Assembly: GCA_045538465.1 (NCBI GenBank)
Contig: JAZSRK010000017.1
Location: forward strand, 1-64,000
Direction: 5' to 3'
Source: Limiplasma sp045538465
Lineage (GTDB): Bacteria > Bacillota > Clostridia > Christensenellales > Aristaeellaceae
DNA length: 64,000 nt
A model generated the notes under the pieces. That model ran no database searches. It saw nothing but the letters and a program-made list of their open reading frames with translations, and had not been told where the DNA came from. The position numbers and the translations under genes are program-made. This document shows, one piece after another, positions 41,641-50,639 of the stretch. The number at the start of each line of letters is the position of its first letter. Within the stretch, counting starts at the first letter, position 1.

Positions 41641-42161
41641 TGGAAAAGAAGACTGTGAGAAAATGGATGTGGGCATGGAATTTTGATAAGGAAGAGGAAT
41701 GGCTTAACCAGCAGGCACAAAACGGCTGGGTACTGGATGGTTTGGGCTTCTGCACCTATCATTTTGTTAAGTGTGAGCCCGACGAGTATACCGTACGTAT
41801 GGAAATGAAGCCCATGAAGGAATTGGGCAGCAATTGTGATGATTATATCCGCTTTTTGGAGGAAACGGGCGCAGAATACATCGGGCGCATGGTACAGTGG
41901 ATCTATTTCCGCAAAAAGACGGAACTTGGCACGTTCGATCTGTTCTCCGATCTGGATTCCCGCATTGCTCATCTGGACAAGATCGCTAAAATGATGCTGA
42001 TCATTCTGTTTGCAAATCTTGTAATAGGTTTGGTAAACAGTTTCAACTTTGTTAATATGGGTTGGCTGAACCTGTTGTGCGCTGCCCTGTTGGCGTATGC
42101 TACAGGCCGCATCCACGGCAAAAAGGAATCGTTGGAAAAGGAACGGCTGCTTCGGGAATAA
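41640..42161 (+). CDS. DUF2812 membrane protein
   Basis: The 173-residue protein has the DUF2812 domain (RKWMWAWNFDKEEEWLNQQAQNGWVLDGLGFCTYHF) and two C-terminal membrane segments (about 118-160). Genes of this family are commonly paired with PadR genes and are thought to be controlled by them; the function is unknown. The start overlaps the padR stop by one base (TAATG), giving coupled translation. Confidence 0.85.
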   Translation: MEKKTVRKWMWAWNFDKEEEWLNQQAQNGWVLDGLGFCTYHFVKCEPDEYTVRMEMKPMKELGSNCDDYIRFLEETGAEYIGRMVQWIYFRKKTELGTFDLFSDLDSRIAHLDKIAKMMLIILFANLVIGLVNSFNFVNMGWLNLLCAALLAYATGRIHGKKESLEKERLLRE

Positions 42162-42319
42162 TGCCCGGTTTTTCCAGTGCGAAAAAGCAAAAGATGCAAA
42201 ACGGCGGTACAGCGCAAACAAAGCGTTGGCCGCCGTTTTTGCCATCAACCCCCATACATGGAACAGGCAAAAAAGACACATCCTACCTCCAGCAAACCGT
42301 GAAATGGGAGGTACAGGTC

Positions 42320-44044
42320 TTGATCAGTGTGATCTTATTCGGAATTCAGCTGCTGGTAACAGTGGTGGTCGGGGTCTATTTCTATTCGCAATTGCGGGCC
42401 CAGCGTAAGAGCCAGCCCACCCAGCGCAGGGATAGCGGGCGTGAATATGAGAAACTGCAAAAATTGCGGGCGCTCCATCTCAGCGAACCGTTGGCAGAAA
42501 GGGTACGACCCACCCAATTTAGCGATATCGTGGGGCAGGAAGATGGTATCAAGTCGCTCAAGGCTATTTTGTGCGGCAAAAATCCGCAGCATGTGATCAT
42601 CTATGGCCCTCCCGGTATTGGCAAAACCTGCGCTGCCCGTTTGGTGCTGGAGGCTGCCAAAAAAAGCCCGGGTACGCCCTTCGCCAGCGATGCGCCCTTT
42701 ATCGAGATGGATGCCACCTGTGTACGTTTTGATGAACGCGCCATTGCTGACCCGCTGATCGGCAGTGTTCACGACCCGATCTATCAAGGCGCTGGGCCTC
42801 TCGGGGTGCAGGGCATTCCCCAGCCCAAACCGGGCGCTGTGACCAAGGCCCATGGCGGCGTTTTGTTTTTGGATGAGATCGGAGAGCTTCACCCAGTGCA
42901 AATGAACAAACTTTTAAAAGTCTTGGAAGACCGCAAAGTTATGCTGGAATCTGCCTATTACAATGCAGACGACCATGCAGTGCCCCGGTATATTCACGAT
43001 ATCTTTAAAAATGGGCTCCCGGCAGATTTTCGTCTGGTGGGCGCAACCACCCGCAGCCCCAGTGAGATCTCTCCGGCGCTTCGCTCTCGCTGCATGGAGA
43101 TCTATTTTCGCGCATTGGAACCGGATGAGGTGGCAGATATCGCTATGCATTCCGCAGAGCGTGCCGGTTATACGATGACCAAGGAAGATGCGGAAATGGT
43201 AGGTAGGTTTGCCTCCTGCGGCAGAGACGCTGTGAATATCGTACAGATGTGCGCTGGGCTTGCCCAATTGGAGGAACGCAAGACGATCCATACCAAGGAT
43301 GTGGAATGGGTGGTCTATTCCGGTCATTACGCCGCAAGACCGGAGCAGCGTGCAGACACTAGCGACCGGGTAGGCGTTGTACACGGGCTTGCGATCGTGG
43401 GCAGCCATCAGGGCGCAACCATGGAAATTGAAGCAGTGGCACAAAAAGGCAGCGGCAGGCTTCACATTACCGGCATTGTGGAGGAGGAGGAAATGGGCAG
43501 CGAGAATCGCCGCATCCGGCGCAAATCCACAGCCAAAAGTTCCCTTGAAAACGTGATGACGCTGCTGAGCAGCATGGGTTATCCCACAGAAGAATATGAC
43601 CTGCATATCAATTTTCCCGGCGGCACACCGGTGGATGGGCCTTCTGCAGGTGTCGCCATGGCCGTGGTAACTGCCAGCGCGCTTACGGGCCGCCCTGTGG
43701 ATGGGCGCGTGGCAGTAACCGGCGAAGTATCGGTGCTGGGGCAAGTAAAGCCTGTGGGCGGCGTGCCCGGCAAGGTGGAAGCAGCGCAGCGGGCTGGGTT
43801 GACCACTGTGCTGATCCCTGCAGAAAACCAGCTGGAACGCTTTGAGCATATCAACATTGAGGTAAGCCCGATCCGCACGCTGAAAGAGGCGCTGGAGCGT
43901 ATGCTGTTGCCCAGTATGCAGCGTATTCCGAACGAGGTCTGCTCCATACCGTATGCAGCCGAGGCAGGGGTGCAGCCTGCGCTCCCCGTATTGATTGCAG
44001 GCGAGAAGCTGGCCAGCGGAGAAAGCAGCACCTGCCTTCCCTGA
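42320..44044 (+). CDS. lonB: ATP-dependent protease LonB
   Basis: The 574-residue protein begins with a membrane segment (about 5-25), as in Bacillus LonB. An AAA+ domain follows with Walker A GPPGIGKT (96-103), IADPLIGSVHDPIYQGAG, LFLDEIGELHP and a protease domain with S442 (VDGPSAGVA) and K485. It degrades proteins at the membrane and is linked to sporulation. I choose TTG at 42320 because GGGAGGT lies seven bases upstream and the product then matches the family N-terminus; the frame is open further upstream but overlaps the DUF2812 gene. Confidence 0.92.
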   Translation: MISVILFGIQLLVTVVVGVYFYSQLRAQRKSQPTQRRDSGREYEKLQKLRALHLSEPLAERVRPTQFSDIVGQEDGIKSLKAILCGKNPQHVIIYGPPGIGKTCAARLVLEAAKKSPGTPFASDAPFIEMDATCVRFDERAIADPLIGSVHDPIYQGAGPLGVQGIPQPKPGAVTKAHGGVLFLDEIGELHPVQMNKLLKVLEDRKVMLESAYYNADDHAVPRYIHDIFKNGLPADFRLVGATTRSPSEISPALRSRCMEIYFRALEPDEVADIAMHSAERAGYTMTKEDAEMVGRFASCGRDAVNIVQMCAGLAQLEERKTIHTKDVEWVVYSGHYAARPEQRADTSDRVGVVHGLAIVGSHQGATMEIEAVAQKGSGRLHITGIVEEEEMGSENRRIRRKSTAKSSLENVMTLLSSMGYPTEEYDLHINFPGGTPVDGPSAGVAMAVVTASALTGRPVDGRVAVTGEVSVLGQVKPVGGVPGKVEAAQRAGLTTVLIPAENQLERFEHINIEVSPIRTLKEALERMLLPSMQRIPNEVCSIPYAAEAGVQPALPVLIAGEKLASGESSTCLP

Positions 44045-44077
44045 AATTGCCCATTTGTGACAATCTGCGCATGTGAC

Positions 44078-44106
44078 TTGCATTTGTACCTTGAACCCGA
44101 TATAAT
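44078..44106 (+). promoter_or_regulatory. Promoter of lonA
   Basis: TTGCAT (44078-44083) and TATAAT (44101-44106) are separated by 17 bp. Confidence 0.7.
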
Positions 44107-44166
44107 CATTCAGGGCTTTTGCCTTTTATGATGTCCGTCTGCTTTTGCAGGCGTTTGGAGGTACAT

Positions 44167-46521
44167 ATGCAGGAAACGAACCGCAAAACGCTGCGTAAAT
44201 CGCTGCCGTTGTTGCCGCTGCGCGGGATCATGGTATTCCCGCACATGGTAATGCATTTTGATGTGGGTCGTCCTAAGAGCGTAGCAGCTCTGGAAAAAGC
44301 AATGATGGATGACCAGCTGATTTTTCTCGTGGCCCAGAGGGATGCGGATGTTGATGACCCCAAGAATAGCGATCTGTACCGGGTGGGTACGGTAGCACGC
44401 ATCAAGCAGGTGCTCAATCTTCCGGGCGATAGCATTCGTGTGCTGGTGGAAGGTCTCCATCGGGCAGTGCTGCTTCGCATAACGGAGACCGAGCCGCATC
44501 TGGTGGCGGAGGTGCGCAATGTTACCAAGTCTATAGACGACCCCATGGAACTGAAGGCACTGGTACGCACCACCCATCAGTATTTTGAAGAGCTGGCCAG
44601 AGTCAGCAAGCGCGTTTCTCAGGAAACGCTTCAATCTGTTCTGTCTGTAGACGACCCTGAGCAACTGGCAGATATTATCGCTGCTAATGTGCTCACCGAA
44701 CTTACAGACCGGCAGTCCGTGCTGGAAAAGTTGAAAGTGAGCCAGCGCTTGGAAGCAGTTTGCGCTATTCTCCTTAGAGAGATCGAACTGACCGGCGTTG
44801 AAAAACAAGTACAGAGCCGCATCAAGACCCAGATCGAGCAAAACCAGAAGGATTATTACCTTCGGGAACAGATCAAGGCCATTCAGACCGAACTGGGCGA
44901 TAAGGACGGTACCGAAGTAGAAGAACTGCGGGAACGCCTTGCCAATACACCCTTGAATGAGGAAGCGCGCCAGAAGGCCCTCAAGGAGATCGAACGCCTG
45001 AGCCAGATGCCTCCGGGCATTCCGGAGATCAATGTGACCCGTACCTACATTGAATGGATCTTGGATCTTCCGTGGGGCAAAACCACCACCGATCAGCTGG
45101 ATCTGAAGCGGGCACGCCGGGTGCTGGATCAGGAGCATTACGGCATGGAACAAGTTAAGGAGCGCATTATCGAATATCTGGCAGTTTTGCGCATGAAGCA
45201 GGATATGAAGGGGCCCATCCTTTGCTTTGCAGGCCCTCCCGGTGTGGGTAAGACCTCTATTGTGCGTTCCATTGCCAAAGCCGTCGGACGCGAGTTTGTG
45301 CAGATGTCTTTGGGCGGCGTGCGGGATGAAGCGGAGATCCGCGGTCATCGCCGTACCTATGTAGCCGCGATCCCCGGACGCATCATTGCGGGTCTTAAGC
45401 AGGCCGGCACCACCAACCCGGTGTTTCTGTTTGACGAGATCGATAAGCTGAGCCGGGATAGTCACGGCGATCCGTCCGCAGCCCTGTTGGAAGTGCTGGA
45501 CGGCGAGCAGAACCACGCCTTCCGGGATCACTATATGGAGCTGCCCTTCGATCTGAGCCGGGTTATGTTCATCACCACCGCCAATAGTGTGGATACCATA
45601 CCGCCTGCCTTGCGCGACCGTCTGGAGATCATCGAGGTTTCCAGCTATACCGAGGAAGAAAAACTGCGCATTGCTAAAAAGCATCTGCTGCCAAAGCAGA
45701 TAACGGCGCACGGTCTCAAGAGCGGCAGTGTGCGCATGCAGGAAAAACTCATCAGCACCGTTATTGAGGATTACACCCGGGAAGCCGGTGTTCGTCAGTT
45801 GGAACGGGTGCTGGCAAAAATCGTCCGCAAAGCCGCTGTCGAAATGCTGGATAAGGATACCAAGCAAGTCGCCATGAGTTTGGATAAGCTGCGCAACTAT
45901 CTGGGCGCAGCCCGCTATACCCGTGAAGGGCTGGATCATGTGGATCTCATTGGCGTTGTCAACGGTCTGGCATATACCTCCGTAGGCGGCGAATTGTTGC
46001 CTGTGGAATGTGCCATGATGGAAGGCACAGGCGTTTTGCAGCTTACCGGCAGCCTTGGCGATGTAATGCAGGAAAGCGCTAAAGCAGCGCTTAGTTGGGT
46101 GCGCGCCCATTGCACTGCTTGGGGTGTAAACGCCGAGTTCTTCCGTAAACATGATATTCATATCCACGTGCCGGAAGGCGCTGTGCCTAAGGATGGCCCC
46201 AGCGCAGGTGTAACGCTCACCACTGCGCTGGTCAGTGCGCTTCTGTCTCTGCCGGTACGCCAGAGTGTGGCCATGACGGGCGAAGTAACGCTCCGTGGCC
46301 GAGTGCTGCCCATTGGCGGTCTAAAAGAGAAGCTGATGGCTGCCTACCGTGCGGGTGTAAAAACGGTGCTTATTCCCAGCGAGAACATGAAAGACTTGGA
46401 AGATGTGGCAGAGGTAGTGCTTGCTAAGCTGACCATTCAGCCTGTAGAAGATGTACGGCAGGTGTTGGAGGTCGCGCTGGCGCAGCCCTTGCCGGAGGCG
46501 GAGGTGCAGCATGGAGATTAA
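44167..46521 (+). CDS. lon: ATP-dependent protease LonA
   Basis: The 784-residue protein has the N-terminal LON substrate domain (LPLLPLRGIMVFPHMVMHFDVGR), coiled-coil region, AAA+ domain with Walker A GPPGVGKTS (about 356-364) and a C-terminal protease domain. S679 (KDGPSAGVT) and K722 (GGLKEKL) form the dyad, the same numbering as E. coli Lon. It degrades misfolded and regulatory proteins in the cytoplasm. ATG at 44167 follows GGAGGT by four bases. Its end overlaps engB by 11 bp. Confidence 0.97.
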   Translation: MQETNRKTLRKSLPLLPLRGIMVFPHMVMHFDVGRPKSVAALEKAMMDDQLIFLVAQRDADVDDPKNSDLYRVGTVARIKQVLNLPGDSIRVLVEGLHRAVLLRITETEPHLVAEVRNVTKSIDDPMELKALVRTTHQYFEELARVSKRVSQETLQSVLSVDDPEQLADIIAANVLTELTDRQSVLEKLKVSQRLEAVCAILLREIELTGVEKQVQSRIKTQIEQNQKDYYLREQIKAIQTELGDKDGTEVEELRERLANTPLNEEARQKALKEIERLSQMPPGIPEINVTRTYIEWILDLPWGKTTTDQLDLKRARRVLDQEHYGMEQVKERIIEYLAVLRMKQDMKGPILCFAGPPGVGKTSIVRSIAKAVGREFVQMSLGGVRDEAEIRGHRRTYVAAIPGRIIAGLKQAGTTNPVFLFDEIDKLSRDSHGDPSAALLEVLDGEQNHAFRDHYMELPFDLSRVMFITTANSVDTIPPALRDRLEIIEVSSYTEEEKLRIAKKHLLPKQITAHGLKSGSVRMQEKLISTVIEDYTREAGVRQLERVLAKIVRKAAVEMLDKDTKQVAMSLDKLRNYLGAARYTREGLDHVDLIGVVNGLAYTSVGGELLPVECAMMEGTGVLQLTGSLGDVMQESAKAALSWVRAHCTAWGVNAEFFRKHDIHIHVPEGAVPKDGPSAGVTLTTALVSALLSLPVRQSVAMTGEVTLRGRVLPIGGLKEKLMAAYRAGVKTVLIPSENMKDLEDVAEVVLAKLTIQPVEDVRQVLEVALAQPLPEAEVQHGD

Positions 46522-47131
46522 GCAAGCTTCCTTTGTGACCAGTCTGGCGAAGTACCACGAAAATCCGCCCATCCAATTGCCTCAGCTGGCTGTAGTAGGC
46601 AAGAGCAATGTGGGCAAAAGTTCACTGATCAACTCCCTGTGCAATCGCCGCAAGCTTTGCAAAACCAGCGCTACTCCGGGAAAAACCCGTCTCATCAACG
46701 TGTTCCTCATCAATGAGGCTTTCCATTTGGTAGACTTGCCAGGCTATGGCTTTGCCAAAGTAGATAAGGCGGAGAAACAGCGCTGGGGCGATATGATGGA
46801 TACCTATTTTCAGGAAAGCAACTATCTGATGCATGTATTGCACCTGGTAGATATCCGTCACGAACCCACGCAGGATGATATCGCCATGAACAAGTATTTT
46901 CGCCAAATGGACATTCCCTTTACAGTGGTGGCTACCAAAGCGGATAAGATCAGTCGCGGGGCCCGTATGAAGCACATCGCGCCGATTTGCCGTGCGCTGC
47001 TCGTACAGCCGTGGGAGGTCATTCCCTATTCCAGTGAAGATGGCTTCGGAAGGGATAAGGTGTTGGATCTGATCGACGATGTGCTTTACGGCGAAGAGCC
47101 AGAAGAGACGCGAGCTGCCCCGGAGGCATAA
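46511..47131 (+). CDS. engB: Ribosome biogenesis GTPase EngB/YsxC
   Basis: The 206-residue GTPase has G1 GKSNVGKSSL, the G2 region SATPGKT, G3 DLPGYGFAKV and G4 TKADK. It helps assemble the 50S ribosomal subunit and is usually essential. The order lonA-engB is conserved in Bacillus. GGAGGTG lies four bases before ATG within the end of lonA. Confidence 0.96.
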   Translation: MEIKQASFVTSLAKYHENPPIQLPQLAVVGKSNVGKSSLINSLCNRRKLCKTSATPGKTRLINVFLINEAFHLVDLPGYGFAKVDKAEKQRWGDMMDTYFQESNYLMHVLHLVDIRHEPTQDDIAMNKYFRQMDIPFTVVATKADKISRGARMKHIAPICRALLVQPWEVIPYSSEDGFGRDKVLDLIDDVLYGEEPEETRAAPEA

Positions 47132-47205
47132 CGAAAGACACCATTCGCTACAGCGCGCATAGCATGCAGTATCCTCCTGTTGATAACGCAGAAAGGAGCG
47201 AAAGC

Positions 47206-47532
47206 ATGCAGCAGCGTTACCTGTATATGAAACCGGCGCTACAGCCCAGCGAGGCTGTTCTGCTGCCGGCGCTTACCAGACGTAAATGGCCAGAACTGCC
47301 GGCAATGGAGCCGCTTCGTACCCCAATGTCCAATGGCTTTGTGCCTGTCAGCGGCGATTGGAACGGGCAAACCACAGCCCTGAGTACGCGGGTGCGCTCC
47401 GTGGGCAGCATGGCCGGTCGGGGCGTGCTTAGAGCAGTTGGTGCCATGGAAAACCCTTATGCAAGAAAAAGCACCAATGGTTTCAGAAGAAGAGCCGGAC
47501 GGAGCACGTACACAGCTTGGTCGGGCCGATAA
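47206..47532 (+). CDS. Small basic protein of unknown function
   Basis: The 108-residue product (MQQRYLYMKPALQPSEAVLLPA, RKWPELPAMEPLRTPMSNGFVPVSGDWNGQ) is rich in Arg, Gly, Ser and Pro near its C-terminus, has no membrane segment and matches no family I recognise. AAAGGAG lies seven bases before ATG, so it is probably translated. It follows engB by 74 bp and is ended by a strong hairpin at 47541. Confidence 0.6.
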   Translation: MQQRYLYMKPALQPSEAVLLPALTRRKWPELPAMEPLRTPMSNGFVPVSGDWNGQTTALSTRVRSVGSMAGRGVLRAVGAMENPYARKSTNGFRRRAGRSTYTAWSGR

Positions 47533-47540
47533 ACGAGTGC

Positions 47541-47568
47541 GGCGTCCTTCCCATCAGGGAGGGACGCC
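47541..47568 (+). terminator. Hairpin ending the lon-engB unit
   Basis: A 12-bp stem GGCGTCCTTCCC/GGGAGGGACGCC with an ATCA loop. The T run is missing, so strength is uncertain. Confidence 0.6.
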
Positions 47569-47611
47569 GTTGACTATCCAATAAAAGCCAACAGGAATAT
47601 AGCGAAAGAAG

Positions 47612-47648
47612 GCTCCGTTGGCGGAGGGGATACCTTTGCCAACGGAGC
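47612..47648 (-). terminator. Terminator-like hairpin downstream of the CAP-domain gene
   Basis: GCTCCGTTGGC pairs perfectly with GCCAACGGAGC over 11 bp. On the minus strand it is followed by CTTCTTTC, so it probably ends the CAP-domain gene transcript. Confidence 0.6.
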
Positions 47649-47684
47649 GATGGAAAAATAGCTTTGTTAATAGGAACGGCGAAC

Positions 47685-48503
47685 TTATCGAACGAATAAT
47701 TGAGTCACATACACAAAGCCCTGTGCGTCGGTTACCACACCAATGCCTACCTTCGTCCAGCTGGATGATAGAATGTTTTTTCTGTGGCCGTCGCTGCTCA
47801 TAAAGGCGGCTTGCGATTTTTCTACCGTGGCATGGTGGGCGATGTTTTCACCAACAGCTTGAAAAGTGTAACCTAAGCTTTTTAGCATTTGGGAAGGAGA
47901 GCCGTAAGTAGGGGAGTTGTGAGCAAAATATCGGTTGGTCTTCATATCGCTGCTTTTGAGGCGGGCTATGGCGCACAATGCAGGATCCAGCGTTAAAGGA
48001 GCTTTTCCGTTTGCTTTTCGGTCTTGATTAAGCAAAAGAAATGCAATTTCCTCTTGCGTGCCTACATATCCCGTAGTATAATCTTCGTCTGTAGAGGGGG
48101 TAGGCGTTGCAACGATAGGTTTTTTGCTGGTTTCCGGCTGCGGGGTCGCAGTGGGATGAGGCGTAAACGAGATCGTTGGCTTAGGCGTCTGTGTTCTCTC
48201 GGGTATGAATGGCGGTGTTAGCGTCGGTTTTGCAGTCGGAGCGGCGGTGGCTATCGGCTCCTTTGTGGGCGTGGCTTCAAGCGGCTGCTGGGTGAGCACA
48301 GGCACCATGGTCGGCTCAGGTGTAAAGTGCGGCACTTGTGTCAAAACCGGTCGGTCATCCACTGGTGTTGCAGATGCGAAGGGGTCAGCCTTACCGCTGT
48401 AGGGCGTGTGTGGAGTATGCCATGTAGCTTCTGCCTGTGCAGCAGTACTTGTGCCAAGCGCCACCGCCAAAAGAAGGGACAGCGTCTTCTGTTTCTTTTC
48501 CAT
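47685..48503 (-). CDS. Secreted CAP (SCP/YkwD-like) domain protein
   Basis: The 272-residue protein has a signal peptide (1-25, TLSLLLAVALGTSTAAQA) and a long Thr/Pro-rich linker (about 40-140). A CAP domain follows (about 150-272) with EEIAFLLLNQDRKANGKAPLTLDPALCAIARLKSSDM, NRYFAHNSPTYGSPSQML, GENIAHH and DGHRKNILSSSWTKVGIG. The two histidines and glutamate of the CAP cleft are present. The role of bacterial family members is largely unknown. ATG at 48503 follows GGAGGT by four bases; a longer frame lacks a site. Confidence 0.9.
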   Translation of the reverse strand: MEKKQKTLSLLLAVALGTSTAAQAEATWHTPHTPYSGKADPFASATPVDDRPVLTQVPHFTPEPTMVPVLTQQPLEATPTKEPIATAAPTAKPTLTPPFIPERTQTPKPTISFTPHPTATPQPETSKKPIVATPTPSTDEDYTTGYVGTQEEIAFLLLNQDRKANGKAPLTLDPALCAIARLKSSDMKTNRYFAHNSPTYGSPSQMLKSLGYTFQAVGENIAHHATVEKSQAAFMSSDGHRKNILSSSWTKVGIGVVTDAQGFVYVTQLFVR

Positions 48504-48546
48504 AGGAACCTCCGTATTCTTCAGAATGTGTGCTTCAAGCAATAAA

Positions 48547-48575
48547 ATCGTAATATATTCGTAATATAATTACAA
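48547..48575 (-). promoter_or_regulatory. Promoter of the CAP-domain gene
   Basis: On the minus strand TTGTAA (48575-48570) and TACGAT (48552-48547) are separated by 17 bp. The AT-rich spacer holds two copies of ATATTACG; the region is also upstream of the divergent zinc-ribbon gene. Confidence 0.5.
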
Positions 48576-48659
48576 CGATTTTACCAGCCGCATTCCAAGG
48601 TAATCTATCCCACGGTATCAAAGGACGTCGGTCCGCAATCATTAGAGGGGGAACACAAA

Positions 48660-49058
48660 ATGAATCTGGTAAAATGCCCAAGGTGCGACCTGAATTACAT
48701 CCAGGAAACCGAAAAGCTGTGCAAGGTCTGTATGCGCGAAATGAAAGGCGAACAGGCTTCCGAAGAAATGGAACTCTGCTCTGTGTGCAACGCAGCGCCT
48801 GCATTGCCGGGTCATGATGTGTGCCTTGGCTGCCTGAAAGAAATGAATACCGGTAGTGCCGCCAGCGATCAGGATGAAGGCCGTGTAAACGAAAACACGC
48901 TGCCTGAACTGAATTCTGTCAGCACGATGGATGAGATCATTCCTCAGATCCACGAAGATATTCCGGAAAATGAGTACGGTGATATTCAAAACGAACTGTC
49001 TCTGGAAGACATGATTGAAGAAGAAAATCAGGATGAGGAAGAGGAAGACGACGAATAA
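48660..49058 (+). CDS. Zinc-ribbon protein with acidic tail
   Basis: The 132-residue protein has four CxxC pairs (CPRC, CKVC, CSVC, CLGC) in the first 60 residues, forming two probable zinc knuckles, then a long acidic C-terminus ending EEENQDEEEEDDE. It may bind nucleic acid-associated proteins or RNA polymerase parts, but this is only suggested by its make-up. I do not recognise a named family. A GAGGGGG site precedes ATG by eight bases. It is 30 bp upstream of the phosphoesterase gene. Confidence 0.75.
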   Translation: MNLVKCPRCDLNYIQETEKLCKVCMREMKGEQASEEMELCSVCNAAPALPGHDVCLGCLKEMNTGSAASDQDEGRVNENTLPELNSVSTMDEIIPQIHEDIPENEYGDIQNELSLEDMIEEENQDEEEEDDE

Positions 49059-49088
49059 ACTTCCTTAGCGGGCGAAAGAGAGGGACGC

Positions 49089-49799
49089 ATGGCTGTATTT
49101 GCAATAGGCGATCTGCATTTGCCGGGGCATAGCGAAAAACCTATGGATGTGTTTGGCGCTCATTGGGAAAACCATTTTGCCACCATTTCACAGCATTGGC
49201 AGCAGATGATCGCTCCATCCGATGTGGTGCTCCTCCCCGGCGATACCAGCTGGGCAATGCAGCTGGCCGAGGTGCAGGACGATTTGCGTGCCATAGAGGC
49301 TTTGCCGGGTACCAAATTGTTTTTGCGCGGCAACCACGATTATTGGTGGAATGCCATTGGCAAAGTGCGAAGCATGCTGGGGCCTAACAGTTATGCGCTG
49401 CAAAACGATGCTGTTGCTGTGAATGGGCAGGTGTTCTGCGGCACACGCGGGTGGATGTTTCCCACCCTTACACAGCCGCTGGGCGAACAGGATGAAAAAG
49501 TATTTCTGAGAGAATGCATGCGCCTGAGAATGTCTCTGGATCAGGCAGTCAAGCTGTCCGGTGGAGAACCGGTGGTGGTGATGATGCATTTTCCGCCCCT
49601 TTTTGCTGATAGCACCTCCACTGCCTTTACAGATATTCTGGATGAGTATCCTGTGCAGCATGTTGTGTATGGACACTTGCATGGCCATGGTATCAAAGTA
49701 GCGTTTGAAGGGGAGCGAAAAGGCATCCTTTACCACTTGGTATCTTGCGATGCATTGGGTTTCTGCCCTAAGCAGATAGTGGGCACTGATGAATGTTAA
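49089..49799 (+). CDS. Calcineurin-like metallophosphoesterase
   Basis: The 236-residue protein has the metal-binding motifs of the family in order: GDLHL (7-11), LLPGDTSW, LRGNHDYWW, MMHFPP and GHLHGHG. It should hydrolyse a phosphoester with two bound metal ions; the substrate is unknown. The YwnB/Icc-like subgroup found in Clostridia is the best fit. GAGAGGG lies four bases before ATG. Confidence 0.88.
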   Translation: MAVFAIGDLHLPGHSEKPMDVFGAHWENHFATISQHWQQMIAPSDVVLLPGDTSWAMQLAEVQDDLRAIEALPGTKLFLRGNHDYWWNAIGKVRSMLGPNSYALQNDAVAVNGQVFCGTRGWMFPTLTQPLGEQDEKVFLRECMRLRMSLDQAVKLSGGEPVVVMMHFPPLFADSTSTAFTDILDEYPVQHVVYGHLHGHGIKVAFEGERKGILYHLVSCDALGFCPKQIVGTDEC

Positions 49800-50008
49800 C
49801 AAAATTATAAACAAAATATTAAGAAATTGTAACAATTAAAACAAGAACACGCGTTCGAGCGATTGTTTCCAACCCTTTGTGACTACAAAGGTCAACTCCA
49901 ATCAGATTTTTTAGGAGTAAGAACAGTCAAGAACGGGCGTTCTTGTTTTTTGTTGTTCAAAAAATGCCGAAGAGGTGTCTGAAGGCCTTGTGCCATAAGG
50001 GTTTGGGA
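49800..50008. other. Non-coding region with hairpins and two GAAC-N4-GTTC motifs
   Basis: The 306-bp gap (49800-50105) holds GAACACGCGTTC (49845-49856), a small stem CCTTTGT-GACT-ACAAAGG, a terminator at 49928 containing GAACGGGCGTTC, and the mraZ promoter at 50009. No coding frame with a ribosome binding site is seen. Confidence 0.6.
49928..49951 (+). terminator. Terminator upstream of the dcw cluster
   Basis: CAAGAAC-GGGC-GTTCTTG followed by TTTTTT. Confidence 0.88.
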
Positions 50009-50037
50009 TTGTCAACCATCCGTCGGTGTGCTATAAA
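50009..50037 (+). promoter_or_regulatory. Main promoter of the dcw cluster
   Basis: TTGTCA (50009-50014) and TATAAA (50032-50037) are separated by 17 bp, 69 bp before the mraZ ATG. Confidence 0.75.
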
Positions 50038-50052
50038 TGTGTCATGGAGTGG

Positions 50053-50078
50053 TTGGCAAGCCCTAAAAAGGGAGCCAA
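50053..50078 (+). other. Hairpin in the mraZ leader
   Basis: TTGGC/GCCAA and CCCT/AGGG form an interrupted stem with an AAAA loop, between the likely start of transcription and the ribosome binding site. Confidence 0.4.
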
Positions 50079-50105
50079 ATAGTAACTTGGTGGGGAGGAT
50101 GCGCG

Positions 50106-50636
50106 ATGGACGAGAATCAGCGAAATGCCGTAGCTGATGAGCCTGTACGGCAATTGCCGCGCTCCTTTACCTTCTTTGGCTGTTACGACCACTCCCTCGA
50201 TAGCAAAGGGCGCCTCATCGTACCCAATGCATACCGCAAACCACTGGGCGAAACCTTTACCGTAAGTGTTACGCCGGATGGCGAGGGCATTGCACTCTAC
50301 CCCGAAGGCGTATTCGATGAGCTGCTGGCCGATCTGTACCAGCTCAATCGTCTGGATGAATCCCTGCAAAAGTATCTGGCCTATTTGGGCAAGATGAGCT
50401 ACCGCTATATGGAAGTGGACAGTCAGGGACGTATTTTGATCCCCGCTAAGCTTCGCCAAAGAATTTTGGGCGATGCCAAAGAACTGGAAGTTAGCGGTGC
50501 AATGGATCATGTGCGCATCGTAGATAGCGCCAAGGGCAGCGAAGAGGACGATTTCTTCGACCTCAACCGCAAAGATATTATTCGCAACGTTAGTAAACTT
50601 AAGTCTGAACAAATGGCACGGAAAGGAGATGCGTAA
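50106..50636 (+). CDS. mraZ: Transcriptional regulator MraZ
   Basis: The 176-residue protein has the duplicated AbrB-like MraZ fold with DSKGR (about 32-36) and DSQGR (about 102-106) motifs. It starts with about 20 extra residues before the usual FFGCYDHSLDSKGR. MraZ binds repeats in its own promoter and represses the division cluster. The ATG is 69 bp after the promoter, with GGGGAGG upstream. Unlike most clusters, rsmH does not follow. Confidence 0.95.
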   Translation: MDENQRNAVADEPVRQLPRSFTFFGCYDHSLDSKGRLIVPNAYRKPLGETFTVSVTPDGEGIALYPEGVFDELLADLYQLNRLDESLQKYLAYLGKMSYRYMEVDSQGRILIPAKLRQRILGDAKELEVSGAMDHVRIVDSAKGSEEDDFFDLNRKDIIRNVSKLKSEQMARKGDA

Positions 50637-50639
50637 GCG

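Noticed and set aside
44110..46167. Antisense frame of 685 codons opposite lonA
   Set aside because: The sense strand encodes a complete Lon protease with catalytic residues; the antisense product is low-complexity and His/Gln-rich.
49943..50137. Small ORF before mraZ
   Set aside because: It overlaps a terminator and the mraZ promoter and start, and has no ribosome binding site.
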